A DNA stretch of 64,000 bases from Pseudomonas putida. Lineage in GTDB: Bacteria; Pseudomonadota; Gammaproteobacteria; Pseudomonadales; Pseudomonadaceae. Positions within the stretch are counted from its first letter, which is position 1. Each line of letters starts with the position of its first letter. The stretch covers positions 186,001 through 250,000 of the forward strand of contig NZ_SMTE01000009.1 of the NCBI RefSeq assembly GCF_004357765.1, in the 5' to 3' direction. The position numbers and the translations under genes were made by a program. Below the pieces are notes generated by a model. That model was not told where the DNA came from. It saw only the letters and a program-made list of their open reading frames with translations, and searched no databases. Positions 1-7,955 of this stretch are shown piece after piece.

Positions 1-1396
1 CGCCGACGCTGGTGCCTTCGCTGGGCAATTCACCGTCGATGGCGCGCTGTAGCGGCTGTTCGCCGGCAAGGCGAATGCCGATGCGATTGGACTGTGGGGT
101 CACCTGCCATTGCTGTTCGGCCAGCAACGCCTGGGCCTGGGAGGTGAACCAGTCGCTGCGTGGGCCCATCACTACATCCAGGCTGACGACTTCTCCTGGG
201 CGCGGCATGGCGAAGGCGGGTTGTTCATCGAGTGAGACCGCAGTGCCACCGACACGGGTGTTGAACCCCAGGCGATCACCGGCAGCCACCGCTTTGGGAC
301 CGACCTGGGCCAGGGTGTCGGTAGCCAGGCTGCCGAGTACGGGAGTCGCGCTGAAGCCACCACGGATGGCCAGGTAGTTGCGCAAGCCGGCACTCGGCGC
401 CTGCAAACTGACCTGGTCGCCGGCCTGCAGGATGAATGGCGCATACAGGGCAGGGCGTAGCCGCTGGCCACTGAGGGTCCGGACTTCGATTACGCTGTTG
501 GCACCGGTCACCGCCGCCACGGTCTGACCATGGCATACGAAGCTCAAGCCGCCCATCAGTACTTCCAGGCAGGCACTGGCCGGGTCGTTGCCCACCGCTC
601 GGTTGGCCGCCCGCAGTGCTCCTCGGTCGAGGGCGCCGGAGGCAGACACGCCCTGGCCGGCGCGACCCGGGCGGCCGAGGTCCTGGAACAGGGTCTGCAA
701 GCCCGACGAGACGATTTCCAGATGGGGTCCGGTGGCAGACTCGACCGACTGCACTGGCTCAGGTACTTGCACCTGGGGGGCAGCCTGCGGCCCGGCATCG
801 ACGAAGCGAACACGATGACCTGGTTGCAGCAGGGCAGGCTCATCGCGCTCCAGGTCCCACATGCGCGTGGCGGTGACGCCAATGATCTGCCAGCCGCCAG
901 GGCTGGCCTGTGGGTAGATGCCGCTGAAACCGCCGGCCAATGCCACTGCGCCAGCCGGAATGCGGGTGCGCGGGGTGCTGCGCCGGGGCACCACGAAGCC
1001 GGCACCGCCACTGAGGTAGGCAAAGCCTGGAGCAAACCCGCAGAAGGCAACGCTGTAGTCGCTGCCGGTATGACGGCGGATCACTTCATCGCGGCTGATG
1101 CCCAGTTCGCGTGCCACGTCGTCGAGGTCTTCGCCGTTGTAATGCACCGGGATCTCGATGAGCTTGCCGGCCCCGCGCGTTTTGCTGCTCAGATCACGCT
1201 CGGCGATCTGTGCAGCAAGTGCCTCGCGGCTGATCGCGCCTGGGCGAAAGTACACCAGCAAGGTCCGGGCGGCGGGCACGATCTCTTCTACGCCAGCGAT
1301 CGGCGCTTGCTGCAAGGCGTCGAACAGGGCGAGGGTCTCGTCCAGATTCGCCAGCTCGACCAGCAACGCATTCAGGCTGACCGGATAGAAACGCAT
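1..1396 (-). CDS. pxpBC: Fused 5-oxoprolinase subunits PxpB-PxpC (biotin-dependent carboxyltransferase-like), 3' end outside the window
   Basis: The minus-strand frame starting with ATG at 1396 stays open to the window edge (465 codons seen). Residues 1 to about 200 look like PxpB/KipI, with FCGFAPGFAYLSG near 119-131 and GGWQIIG near 167-173. After a proline/glutamine-rich linker (about 201-223), residues from about 224 look like PxpC/KipA, beginning PHLEIVSSGLQTLFQDLGRP. PxpB and PxpC are normally separate proteins that with PxpA hydrolyse 5-oxoproline to glutamate using ATP; here both are in one chain, as in the urea-amidolyase carboxyltransferase arrangement. It lies 9 bases after the hydro-lyase gene, so it is probably the last gene of the operon. 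The C-terminus cannot be seen. The fusion is read directly from the frame; the substrate is inferred from family and neighbours. Confidence 0.85.
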   Translation of the reverse strand, partial: MRFYPVSLNALLVELANLDETLALFDALQQAPIAGVEEIVPAARTLLVYFRPGAISREALAAQIAERDLSSKTRGAGKLIEIPVHYNGEDLDDVARELGISRDEVIRRHTGSDYSVAFCGFAPGFAYLSGGAGFVVPRRSTPRTRIPAGAVALAGGFSGIYPQASPGGWQIIGVTATRMWDLERDEPALLQPGHRVRFVDAGPQAAPQVQVPEPVQSVESATGPHLEIVSSGLQTLFQDLGRPGRAGQGVSASGALDRGALRAANRAVGNDPASACLEVLMGGLSFVCHGQTVAAVTGANSVIEVRTLSGQRLRPALYAPFILQAGDQVSLQAPSAGLRNYLAIRGGFSATPVLGSLATDTLAQVGPKAVAAGDRLGFNTRVGGTAVSLDEQPAFAMPRPGEVVSLDVVMGPRSDWFTSQAQALLAEQQWQVTPQSNRIGIRLAGEQPLQRAIDGELPSEGTSVG

Positions 1397-1405
1397 GGTC
1401 CACTC

Positions 1406-2200
1406 CTATACGTGGTAATGGCTGTCGGGGACGTCGGTGATGAACATGTGGCCTGGCGCGTGAGAGATCGCGAACGGCACCTTCGATGCCATGACCACCG
1501 CCTGGGGAGTGACGCCGCACGCCCAGAACACCGGGATCTCCCCCGGTTTGATGGTCACCGCGTCGCCGAAGTCGGGTCGGGCGATGTCGGCGATACCGAG
1601 CAGGCCGGGCTCACCGACATGCACCGGCGCGCCGTGTACGCCGGGGTAGCGACCGGTAATCTTTGCCGCGTCGGCTACCCGGTCGGCCGCTATCGGGCGC
1701 ATCGATACCACCATGTCGCCTTGCAGGCGGCCGGCCGGGCGGCAGGCGCGGTTGGTGCGGTACATCGGCACGTTGCAGCCCTCGCTGATGTGGCGCACAT
1801 CGATGCCGGCTTCGAGCAAGTCATGCTCGAAAGTGAAGCTGCAACCGATCAGGAAACTGACCAGGTCGTCATGCTCGGCCCACAACTGGCGAGCATCGCT
1901 GACTTCTCCGACCAGTGCGCCGTCACGCCAGACGCGATACAACGGCAGGTCGGTGCGCAGGTCGGCGTCAGCGGCGAGGAAGGTCGAATGATCGCCGGGT
2001 TCGGTGACATCGAGCACCGGGCAGGCTTGCGGGTTGCGTTGGGCGAAGAGCAGGAAGTCGTAGGCCCACTCACGTGGCAGGCAGATCATGTTGCACTGGG
2101 TCAGGCCGGGCGCATGGCCGGCGGTGGGCGAGACCAGGCCGTCACGGTAACGGGCGCGTGCGGCTACGGCGGCCTTGCGGGCTTGCTCGAATGGATTCAT
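1406..2200 (-). CDS. Putative hydro-lyase, DUF1445 (D-glutamate cyclase-like) family
   Basis: A 264-residue protein beginning [12 protein letters not shown] chose the ATG at 2200 because it lies 8 bases after the pxpA stop; upstream in-frame codons overlap pxpA. The protein has family-typical stretches such as [11 protein letters not shown], the motif CNVPMYRTN and FWACGVTPQ, and no signal peptide. Proteins of this family are often encoded beside pxpABC genes and are related to mammalian D-glutamate cyclase, which converts D-glutamate and 5-oxo-D-proline. In this context it may deal with the D-isomer or an intermediate of 5-oxoproline breakdown; that role is inference. It lies between pxpA and the fused pxpBC gene with very short gaps, so co-transcription is likely. 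Confidence 0.85.
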   Translation of the reverse strand: MNPFEQARKAAVAARARYRDGLVSPTAGHAPGLTQCNMICLPREWAYDFLLFAQRNPQACPVLDVTEPGDHSTFLAADADLRTDLPLYRVWRDGALVGEVSDARQLWAEHDDLVSFLIGCSFTFEHDLLEAGIDVRHISEGCNVPMYRTNRACRPAGRLQGDMVVSMRPIAADRVADAAKITGRYPGVHGAPVHVGEPGLLGIADIARPDFGDAVTIKPGEIPVFWACGVTPQAVVMASKVPFAISHAPGHMFITDVPDSHYHV

Positions 2201-2208
2201 GGACGGCC

Positions 2209-2967
2209 TCAGGAAAACGCGCGGAGGGTGGTACCGGCTTTGAGCAGGCATTGCTTGACGCAGCGGGCGATATCGACGGCGTCAGGGCTGTCCCCGTGCA
2301 CGCAGATCGAGTCGGCTTGCAGGCGGATGACCTGGCCGTCCTCGGCCTCGATCTCGCCATCGCGCACCAGGCGCAACATGCGCTGGGCGATCAGCTCGGC
2401 ATCGTGCAGCACGGCGCCGGGGCGCCCCCTCGCAACCAGGGTGCCCTGGGCGGTGTAGGCGCGGTCGGCGAAAGCCTCGGCGACGCACGCCAGGCCCGCT
2501 TCGGTGGCCCAGCCGATCAACGGCGAGTTGGCCAGGCATACCAGCTTGAGCTGCGGATCCAGGCGCAGCACCGCCTGGATCACTGCCGCCGCCTGAACCG
2601 GGTCGGCGGCGATGGTGTTGTACAGCGCACCGTGGGGTTTGACGTAGCTGACCTGGGTGCCGACGCTGCGGGCCAGGCCTTGCAGGGCACCGATCTGGTA
2701 GATGACGTCGGCGCTCAGCTGCTCGGCGGGCACGCTCATGTTGCGCCGGCCAAAGCCGACCAGATCGGGATACGACACATGGGCGCCCACGGCCACGCCA
2801 CGGGCGGCTGCAGCTTGCAGGGTACGCAGGATTCCGGCGGGATCACCGGCATGGAAACCGCAGGCGACATTGGCGCTGGTGACGATTTCGAGCATCGCGG
2901 CATCGTCGCCCATGCTCCAGGCGCCGAAGCTTTCGCCGAGGTCGCTGTTAAGGTCGATGGCAGGCAT
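2209..2967 (-). CDS. pxpA: 5-oxoprolinase subunit PxpA (LamB/YcsF family)
   Basis: A 252-residue cytoplasmic protein starting [17 protein letters not shown], the characteristic N-terminus of the LamB/YcsF family. Other family marks are [13 protein letters not shown] near residue 32, [26 protein letters not shown] and the late [10 protein letters not shown]. PxpA is the subunit that, with PxpB and PxpC, opens the 5-oxoproline ring to L-glutamate with ATP. Length is normal for the family. It lies 22 bases downstream of the transporter gene and 8 bases upstream of the hydro-lyase, in a tight minus-strand operon that ends with the PxpB-PxpC fusion. Confidence 0.95.
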   Translation of the reverse strand: MPAIDLNSDLGESFGAWSMGDDAAMLEIVTSANVACGFHAGDPAGILRTLQAAAARGVAVGAHVSYPDLVGFGRRNMSVPAEQLSADVIYQIGALQGLARSVGTQVSYVKPHGALYNTIAADPVQAAAVIQAVLRLDPQLKLVCLANSPLIGWATEAGLACVAEAFADRAYTAQGTLVARGRPGAVLHDAELIAQRMLRLVRDGEIEAEDGQVIRLQADSICVHGDSPDAVDIARCVKQCLLKAGTTLRAFS

Positions 2968-2989
2968 GAACAGGGTCTCCTAAGCAGTC

Positions 2990-4222
2990 TCAGGCTGCGT
3001 TGATGAAGGCGAAAATGGCACCGGCCGACTTGAATGCCATGTACCACGACAGCAGGCAAGTCAGCGCGCCCAGCACCAGTAACCAGCGCGGGTAGTGATA
3101 GCCACCCATCAGGTCGGAGCGGCGCCAGCCGACGTACATGAAGATGCTCAGGCCCAGCGGCAGGATCAGCCCGTTGAAGCCCCCGGCGAACACCAGCAGT
3201 GCCGCCGGCGGTTTGCCTGCTGTCAGGTATACGGCGAGCGCGACCAGAATGAAACAGACCGTGGCGCGGTGGCGGATGCGTTCGTTGATCTGCTTGGAGA
3301 ATACGGTGATGAACGACATCGAGGTATAGGATGCGCCGATCACGCTGCTGATTCCCGCTGCCCAGAGCACTAGGCCGAAGGCGATCAGGCCAGCGTTGCC
3401 CGCCGCTGCGCCGAACGCCTGGGCTGCCGGGTTGGCGGCCTGGCCGGATACGTCGATCACCACACCGCTGGCGACCACGCCGAGGATCGCCAGGAACAAC
3501 ACGTAGCGCGCCACGCCGGTCACCAGGATTCCGGTAAGGGCGGCCTTGGAGACCACATCGATGTTTTCGATGCCCACGGTGCCCTTGTCCAGCAGCCGAT
3601 GCGCGCCGGCATAGGTGATGTAGCCGCCGACGGTGCCGCCGACGATGGTGGTGATAGCAGCGAAGTCGACGAAATCAGGCCAGACCGCCTGCCGCAGTGC
3701 CTCGCCCAACGGCGGGTGGGTAGAGCAGGCGGCGAACACGATCAGGCCGACCTTCAGTGTGCCCAGCGCGATCATGATGCGGTCCATGGCAATGCCGGCG
3801 CGGTGCGACGAGAAGATCGCGATGGCCACCATGGCACTCAGCGCGCCTCCCCATCTGGGGTCGAGCCCGGTCAGGGCGTTGAGACCCAGCCCTGCGCCGG
3901 CGATGTTGCCCAGACCGAACACCAGGCCACCGAAAATCACCAGGACCGCCAGCACGTAGCCGCTGCCGGGAATGGCGGCGTTGGCCAGGTCCGAGGCGCG
4001 CATGCGGGTGAGGCTGACAATGCGCCAGACGTTCAACTGCACAACGAAGTCGATCAAGATCGAGGCCAGGATACCGAAGGCGAACGCAGCGCCGAGCGTG
4101 GCGGTGAAGGTGGCGGTCTGGGTGAGGAAACCCGGGCCGATAGCGGAGGTCGCCATCATGAATATCGCGGCTATCAGGGACGATCGACGGGCCTTGCTGA
4201 ACGCTAGAGCGGTCTGTGTCAC
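2990..4222 (-). CDS. NRAMP-family transporter of the 5-oxoproline operon, without canonical metal-binding motifs
   Basis: An inner-membrane protein of about 410 residues with roughly 11 hydrophobic segments and the NRAMP-like start IGPGFLTQTATFTATLG. I prefer the GTG at 4222, which has AGGA about 8 bases upstream; an ATG at 4273 and a TTG at 4327 are in-frame alternatives without a good ribosome-binding site. Automatic annotation would call it a divalent metal cation transporter. However, the DPGN motif of NRAMP helix 1 and the MPH motif of helix 6, which coordinate the metal, are not visible: helix 1 reads GPGF followed by no DPGN, and the helix-6 region reads GGTVGGYITYAGAHRLL. As the first gene of a pxp operon it more likely imports 5-oxoproline or a related acid. 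That substrate is inference. Confidence 0.8.
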   Translation of the reverse strand: MTQTALAFSKARRSSLIAAIFMMATSAIGPGFLTQTATFTATLGAAFAFGILASILIDFVVQLNVWRIVSLTRMRASDLANAAIPGSGYVLAVLVIFGGLVFGLGNIAGAGLGLNALTGLDPRWGGALSAMVAIAIFSSHRAGIAMDRIMIALGTLKVGLIVFAACSTHPPLGEALRQAVWPDFVDFAAITTIVGGTVGGYITYAGAHRLLDKGTVGIENIDVVSKAALTGILVTGVARYVLFLAILGVVASGVVIDVSGQAANPAAQAFGAAAGNAGLIAFGLVLWAAGISSVIGASYTSMSFITVFSKQINERIRHRATVCFILVALAVYLTAGKPPAALLVFAGGFNGLILPLGLSIFMYVGWRRSDLMGGYHYPRWLLVLGALTCLLSWYMAFKSAGAIFAFINAA

Positions 4223-4315
4223 GGCGGCATTCCTATAATGAGGGATAACCTGGCCGAGCAATCTCCATGCCATATGCCTTTTATAGTGCTCAATTTGCTG
4301 ATCTATATCGGCTAC

Positions 4316-4328
4316 ATTGTTCAACAAT
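4316..4328. promoter_or_regulatory. 13-base palindrome, candidate GntR operator between the pxp operon and its regulator
   Basis: ATTGTTCAACAAT is a perfect inverted repeat (6 bases, one central base, 6 bases) in the 252-base divergent intergenic region. Its AT-rich TTGT..ACAA form resembles operators of FCD-type GntR regulators, and such a regulator starts at 4475. It lies about 94 bases upstream of the preferred transporter start. The assignment is inference. Confidence 0.45.
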
Positions 4329-4474
4329 CCTGTTAAGGTGAGTGATCATTGTGCACCAGATTGTTACACTTCGACTCAGACCTGCTACCGGATGAAGCAC
4401 GTCCAGGCTTTGTGCCTTGCCAGGTAACGAGCTCTCGGGGAATATCCGTCTGATCTCCTTATTCTGGACTGCCC

Positions 4475-5140
4475 ATGAACGACGCTTCTTCCTCACTCCC
4501 TCGTACGCTGGGGGAGTCGATCACTCAGGAAATCCGCCGCATGCTGGTCGAGGGCGAACTGGCTCCGGGGCAACGGCTGTCCGAAGCGGCGCTGGCCGAA
4601 ACCTTGCAGATTTCCCGTAACACATTGCGCGAGGCGTTTCGCGTGTTGACTCGGGAGGGCTTGCTCAAGCACGAACCCAACCGAGGCGTGACCGTGGCCG
4701 AACCGGACATGGCCTCGATCATCGACATCTACCGTGTGCGGCGTTTCATCGAATGCAAGGCCATCGCCCAGGGGTTTCCGCTGCACCCCGGTACAGTGCA
4801 CATGCGCGAGGCGGTCGAAGCCGGCATGCAAGCGCGTGAAGCCAAGGACTGGGTCGGGGTGGGCACAGCCAACATGCTGTTCCATCGGGCGGTCGTCGAA
4901 CTGGCCGACAGCCCGCGGTTGCTGGTGTTCTATGGCCAGATATCGGCAGAGCTGCGGCTGGCGTTCGGGGTGCTCAACGACCCTGAATTCCTGCACCTGC
5001 CTTATCTGGACATGAATGCAGCGATCTTGCGCTGTGTCGAGGAAGGGCGGGCGGAGGAGGCCATGCGCATGTTGGAAAACTATCTGGTGCAGTCTGAGCG
5101 CATCGTCCTGGCGGCATATGAGCGGCGGATGTTGCGCTGA
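4475..5140 (+). CDS. GntR family transcriptional regulator, FCD (FadR) subfamily
   Basis: A 221-residue protein. Residues about 10-75 form the winged-helix GntR DNA-binding domain, with SITQEIRRMLVEGELAPGQR and LAETLQISRNTLREAFRVL. From about residue 85 an all-helical FCD effector domain follows, with the typical RRFIECKAIAQ and a later LFHRAVVELADSPRLL containing the metal/ligand histidine. It is divergent from the 5-oxoproline operon and is the obvious candidate for its local regulator, perhaps responding to 5-oxoproline or glutamate (inference). The ATG at 4475 has only a weak ribosome-binding site, which may keep the regulator at a low level. Confidence 0.9.
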   Translation: MNDASSSLPRTLGESITQEIRRMLVEGELAPGQRLSEAALAETLQISRNTLREAFRVLTREGLLKHEPNRGVTVAEPDMASIIDIYRVRRFIECKAIAQGFPLHPGTVHMREAVEAGMQAREAKDWVGVGTANMLFHRAVVELADSPRLLVFYGQISAELRLAFGVLNDPEFLHLPYLDMNAAILRCVEEGRAEEAMRMLENYLVQSERIVLAAYERRMLR

Positions 5141-5270
5141 TGGCGCATGCCTGGAGAGGTGCGATGTCGGTGGAACCGAGCGCCCCAACGCACATCTCCG
5201 GTGAACCGCTCACACACCCATGCTGAATCGATTTTCCAAAAAATTGACGTCAAAATGCCATCAAAAGCTT

Positions 5271-5297
5271 TCAAGATGTGTCACCTCCGGCCGATAG
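5271..5297 (+). promoter_or_regulatory. FliA (sigma-28)-like promoter of the chemoreceptor gene
   Basis: TCAA at 5271-5274, then exactly 15 bases, then GCCGATAG at 5290-5297. The sigma-28 consensus is TAAA-N15-GCCGATAA, so seven of eight -10 bases and three of four -35 bases match with exact spacing. It lies 33 bases upstream of the chemoreceptor start codon, which fits expression with the flagellar regulon. Confidence 0.65.
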
Positions 5298-5330
5298 GAC
5301 ATATCCACACAGCCTGGAGGTGATCTGTCC

Positions 5331-7013
5331 ATGAAGCTTACAGTCAAGAGCAAGTTGCTCTGTCTAGCCATCGTCCCCGCATTGCTCTTCGCCCTGATTC
5401 TAAGCGGCGTCGCTTCGTGGATGTTGCAGCGCAGTGCGACGACAGAAATGCGGGAAGGACGCGAAAAACTGGTGGAGCGCAACCGCCAGGTATTGAAGAA
5501 CTACGTGGACGTGGCTCTGACCACCATCCAGCCGCTGCACGAGGCTTCCGCCCCAGGCGATCTGCAGGCCCGCGACAAGGCGCTGGCGCTGCTCAAACCG
5601 GTCAAGTTCGGTGAAGAGGGCTACTTCTTCGGCTACGACACCAAGGGTGTGCGGGTCTTCCGCGGCGATAGCCCGGCGGGCATCGGCACGAGCTTCTGGA
5701 ACAAGCGCGATCCCGATGGCTCCTACCACTACCAGACCTTCGTCGAGGTAGCCAAGAACGGCACCCACTACATCGACTACCAGGCGCCAAAGCCGGGCGA
5801 TGAGACGGTGCTCGTGCCTAAGCTCGGTTATACCGTGTACCTGCCGAAATGGGACCTGGTACTGGGCAGTGCGATCAACATGGACGACATCGATGCGGCC
5901 ATGGCCCTGGAGCAGGCGGCGGTCGACAAGCGCACCCGCAGCATTCTGATCAGCGTTTTCGTGGTGACCCTGGTGCTGCTGCTGGCCACCGCCGCAGTGG
6001 GGGCCTGGCTCGCCAACAGCATCGTGCGCCCCCTGCGCGTGCTCAAGAGCAACCTCGACGATATCGCGGCCGGCGACGGCGACCTGACCCACCGTCTGGC
6101 TATCACCAGCCGCGACGAACTGGGTGACCTGGCCGCCTCGTTCAACCGCTTCGTCGAAAAGATCCATGGCATGGTGCGTCAGATTGCACAGATGACCACC
6201 GACCTTGCCGGCCTGGTGGAGCAGGCGACCCAGCAGACGATGCGTTCCGAACAAGCCATGCAGCGTCAGCGCGAGGAAACCGACCAGGTCGCCACGGCTA
6301 TCCACGAGATGTCCGCCGCCGCCCAGGAGGTCGCGCGCAGCGCCCAACGTGCCGCCGAGGCCGCTTCGGAAACCGACCAGCAAGGTCAGGCAGCACGCAA
6401 GGTGGTGGGGTCGAGCATCAGCGGCATGAGCTCGCTGGTCGAGGACATCCAGCTCAGCGGTACCAGCCTCGATAGCCTGCAGCAGGACGTGCGTTCGATC
6501 GTGTCGGTACTGGACGTGATTCGCTCGATTGCCGAGCAGACCAACCTGCTGGCCCTCAACGCTGCCATCGAAGCCGCCCGTGCCGGCGAGGCCGGCCGAG
6601 GTTTCGCCGTGGTCGCCGACGAGGTGCGCGCCCTGGCCAGCCGAACCCAGCAGAGCACTCAGGAAATCCAGGGCATGATCACTCGCCTGGAAACCGGCAC
6701 CCATGCCTCGGTCGAAGCCATGCGCCGCTCCACCGAAGCCGGGCAGGGGGCCAATGAGCAGACCAACGCGGTCGGCGCTTCACTGGATTCGATTTCCGGC
6801 CTGATCGCCACCATCAATGCGATGAACGCACAGATCGCCAGCGCCGCCGAAGAACAGACCTCGGTGGCCGAGGAGATCAACCGCAGCGTGCACCAGATCG
6901 CCGGTGCCGTGGAAAATCTTGCCGAAGAAACCGAACAGAGCGCCAGCACCATGCGCGATGTTTCGACCCTCGGTGGCAACCTCAGCGCCTTGGTGCGGCA
7001 GTTCAAGATCTGA
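5331..7013 (+). CDS. Methyl-accepting chemotaxis protein with a periplasmic Cache domain
   Basis: A 560-residue inner-membrane receptor. TM1 covers about residues 10-33. A periplasmic sensor of about 160 residues follows and looks like a single Cache (sCache_2) domain ([12 protein letters not shown], then WDLVLGSAI before TM2). TM2 covers about 204-228, a HAMP domain about 230-283, and then the coiled-coil signalling domain with the conserved tip [20 protein letters not shown] and [15 protein letters not shown], which contacts CheA and CheW. sCache_2 receptors often sense small organic acids, but the ligand cannot be read from sequence. The start has AGGTGA upstream. It is monocistronic, behind a sigma-28-like promoter, and no C-terminal CheR-binding pentapeptide is seen (it ends RQFKI). 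Confidence 0.95.
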   Translation: MKLTVKSKLLCLAIVPALLFALILSGVASWMLQRSATTEMREGREKLVERNRQVLKNYVDVALTTIQPLHEASAPGDLQARDKALALLKPVKFGEEGYFFGYDTKGVRVFRGDSPAGIGTSFWNKRDPDGSYHYQTFVEVAKNGTHYIDYQAPKPGDETVLVPKLGYTVYLPKWDLVLGSAINMDDIDAAMALEQAAVDKRTRSILISVFVVTLVLLLATAAVGAWLANSIVRPLRVLKSNLDDIAAGDGDLTHRLAITSRDELGDLAASFNRFVEKIHGMVRQIAQMTTDLAGLVEQATQQTMRSEQAMQRQREETDQVATAIHEMSAAAQEVARSAQRAAEAASETDQQGQAARKVVGSSISGMSSLVEDIQLSGTSLDSLQQDVRSIVSVLDVIRSIAEQTNLLALNAAIEAARAGEAGRGFAVVADEVRALASRTQQSTQEIQGMITRLETGTHASVEAMRRSTEAGQGANEQTNAVGASLDSISGLIATINAMNAQIASAAEEQTSVAEEINRSVHQIAGAVENLAEETEQSASTMRDVSTLGGNLSALVRQFKI

Positions 7014-7203
7014 AGAAACGTTTAAGCGGCCCGCGGCAGTGGTCGCCGGCAGCGATAGCTGGTTTAGTGACGACTGATTGCTTAGCTAGGTAATGATTAG
7101 CTGCCGATCAAATCGCGCGGTGCCGAGGAGGGCGCTGCCCGACTCATGAAGAGAAACATAAGAAAAATCGCACTCCCGTGTTCAGCCCAAGGAGTAAAGC
7201 AAG

Positions 7204-7953
7204 ATGCTTGATGACGATACATCGCCCGCACGGCGTGACTTCCTGCGTAAGTCGTTGACGCTGATCCCCGTGGTCACCCTGGCCAGTGCCGGCGTTCCTG
7301 CCAGCACCTTCGCCCAGACCCCGGCCAGCGACGCTGCGGCCAAGCCGCAAGCGGCTCCCGTAGCAGCGGCCGGAGGCTACCAGCCGACCTTTTTCACAGC
7401 TGAGGAATGGGCCTTTCTGATCGCCGCGTGCGATCGGTTGATCCCATCCGATCATGTCGGGCCGGGTGCCGTGGAACTGGGCGTCCCCGAATTCCTCGAT
7501 CGGCATATGCAAACCCCCTATGCCAACGGCGCGATCTGGTACATGCAAGGCCCCTTCCTCGAAGCAGCCCCTGAGTTCGGTTACCAGGGCCGGTTGAACC
7601 TGCGCGAGATCCTGCGGATCGGCATCAAGGCATTCGACGGCCACTGCCGTCAGGCATTTGCCGGCAAGGTGTTCGCCGAACTGTCCCATGCCCAGCAGGA
7701 AGACCTGCTCAAAGCCGCCGAGGGCGGCAAGCTGGCGCTGGAAGACATCTCCTCGAAGCTGTTCTTCGGCAGCTTGCTGGCTGAAGTGCGCAACGGTTAC
7801 TTCGCCGACCCTTCCCATGGCGGCAACAAGAACATGGGGGCCTGGAAGATGATCGGCTACCCCGGCATGCGTGCCGACTACATGGATTGGGTCACGGTGC
7901 GTGACAAGCCGTATCCGTTACCACCCGTGGACCTGGCCGGACGGAGGGGCTGA
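7204..7953 (+). CDS. Gluconate 2-dehydrogenase subunit 3 (gamma subunit), Tat-exported
   Basis: A 249-residue protein with a twin-arginine signal near the N-terminus (RRDFLRKSLTL, then a hydrophobic stretch ending in ASTFAQ). The mature part carries family features such as FFTAEEWAFLIAACDRLIPS and the late KMIGYPGMRADYMDWV. It is the small subunit of the periplasmic flavocytochrome that oxidises D-gluconate to 2-ketogluconate. Its Tat signal probably also carries the flavoprotein subunit, which has no signal of its own. AAGGAG precedes the ATG by 9 bases. The next gene follows after 2 bases, so the three genes form one operon. Confidence 0.93.
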   Translation: MLDDDTSPARRDFLRKSLTLIPVVTLASAGVPASTFAQTPASDAAAKPQAAPVAAAGGYQPTFFTAEEWAFLIAACDRLIPSDHVGPGAVELGVPEFLDRHMQTPYANGAIWYMQGPFLEAAPEFGYQGRLNLREILRIGIKAFDGHCRQAFAGKVFAELSHAQQEDLLKAAEGGKLALEDISSKLFFGSLLAEVRNGYFADPSHGGNKNMGAWKMIGYPGMRADYMDWVTVRDKPYPLPPVDLAGRRG

Positions 7954-7955
7954 AC

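Noticed and set aside
530-2458. A 642-codon open frame on the plus strand
   Set aside because: It is antisense to the PxpB-PxpC fusion, the hydro-lyase and part of pxpA, in the mirrored codon frame of a GC-rich genome. Its translation has no family features, while the minus-strand products do.
2990-4222. Annotation as a manganese/iron NRAMP transporter
   Set aside because: The DPGN and MPH metal motifs are not visible and the operon is for 5-oxoproline use, so I describe it only as NRAMP-like.
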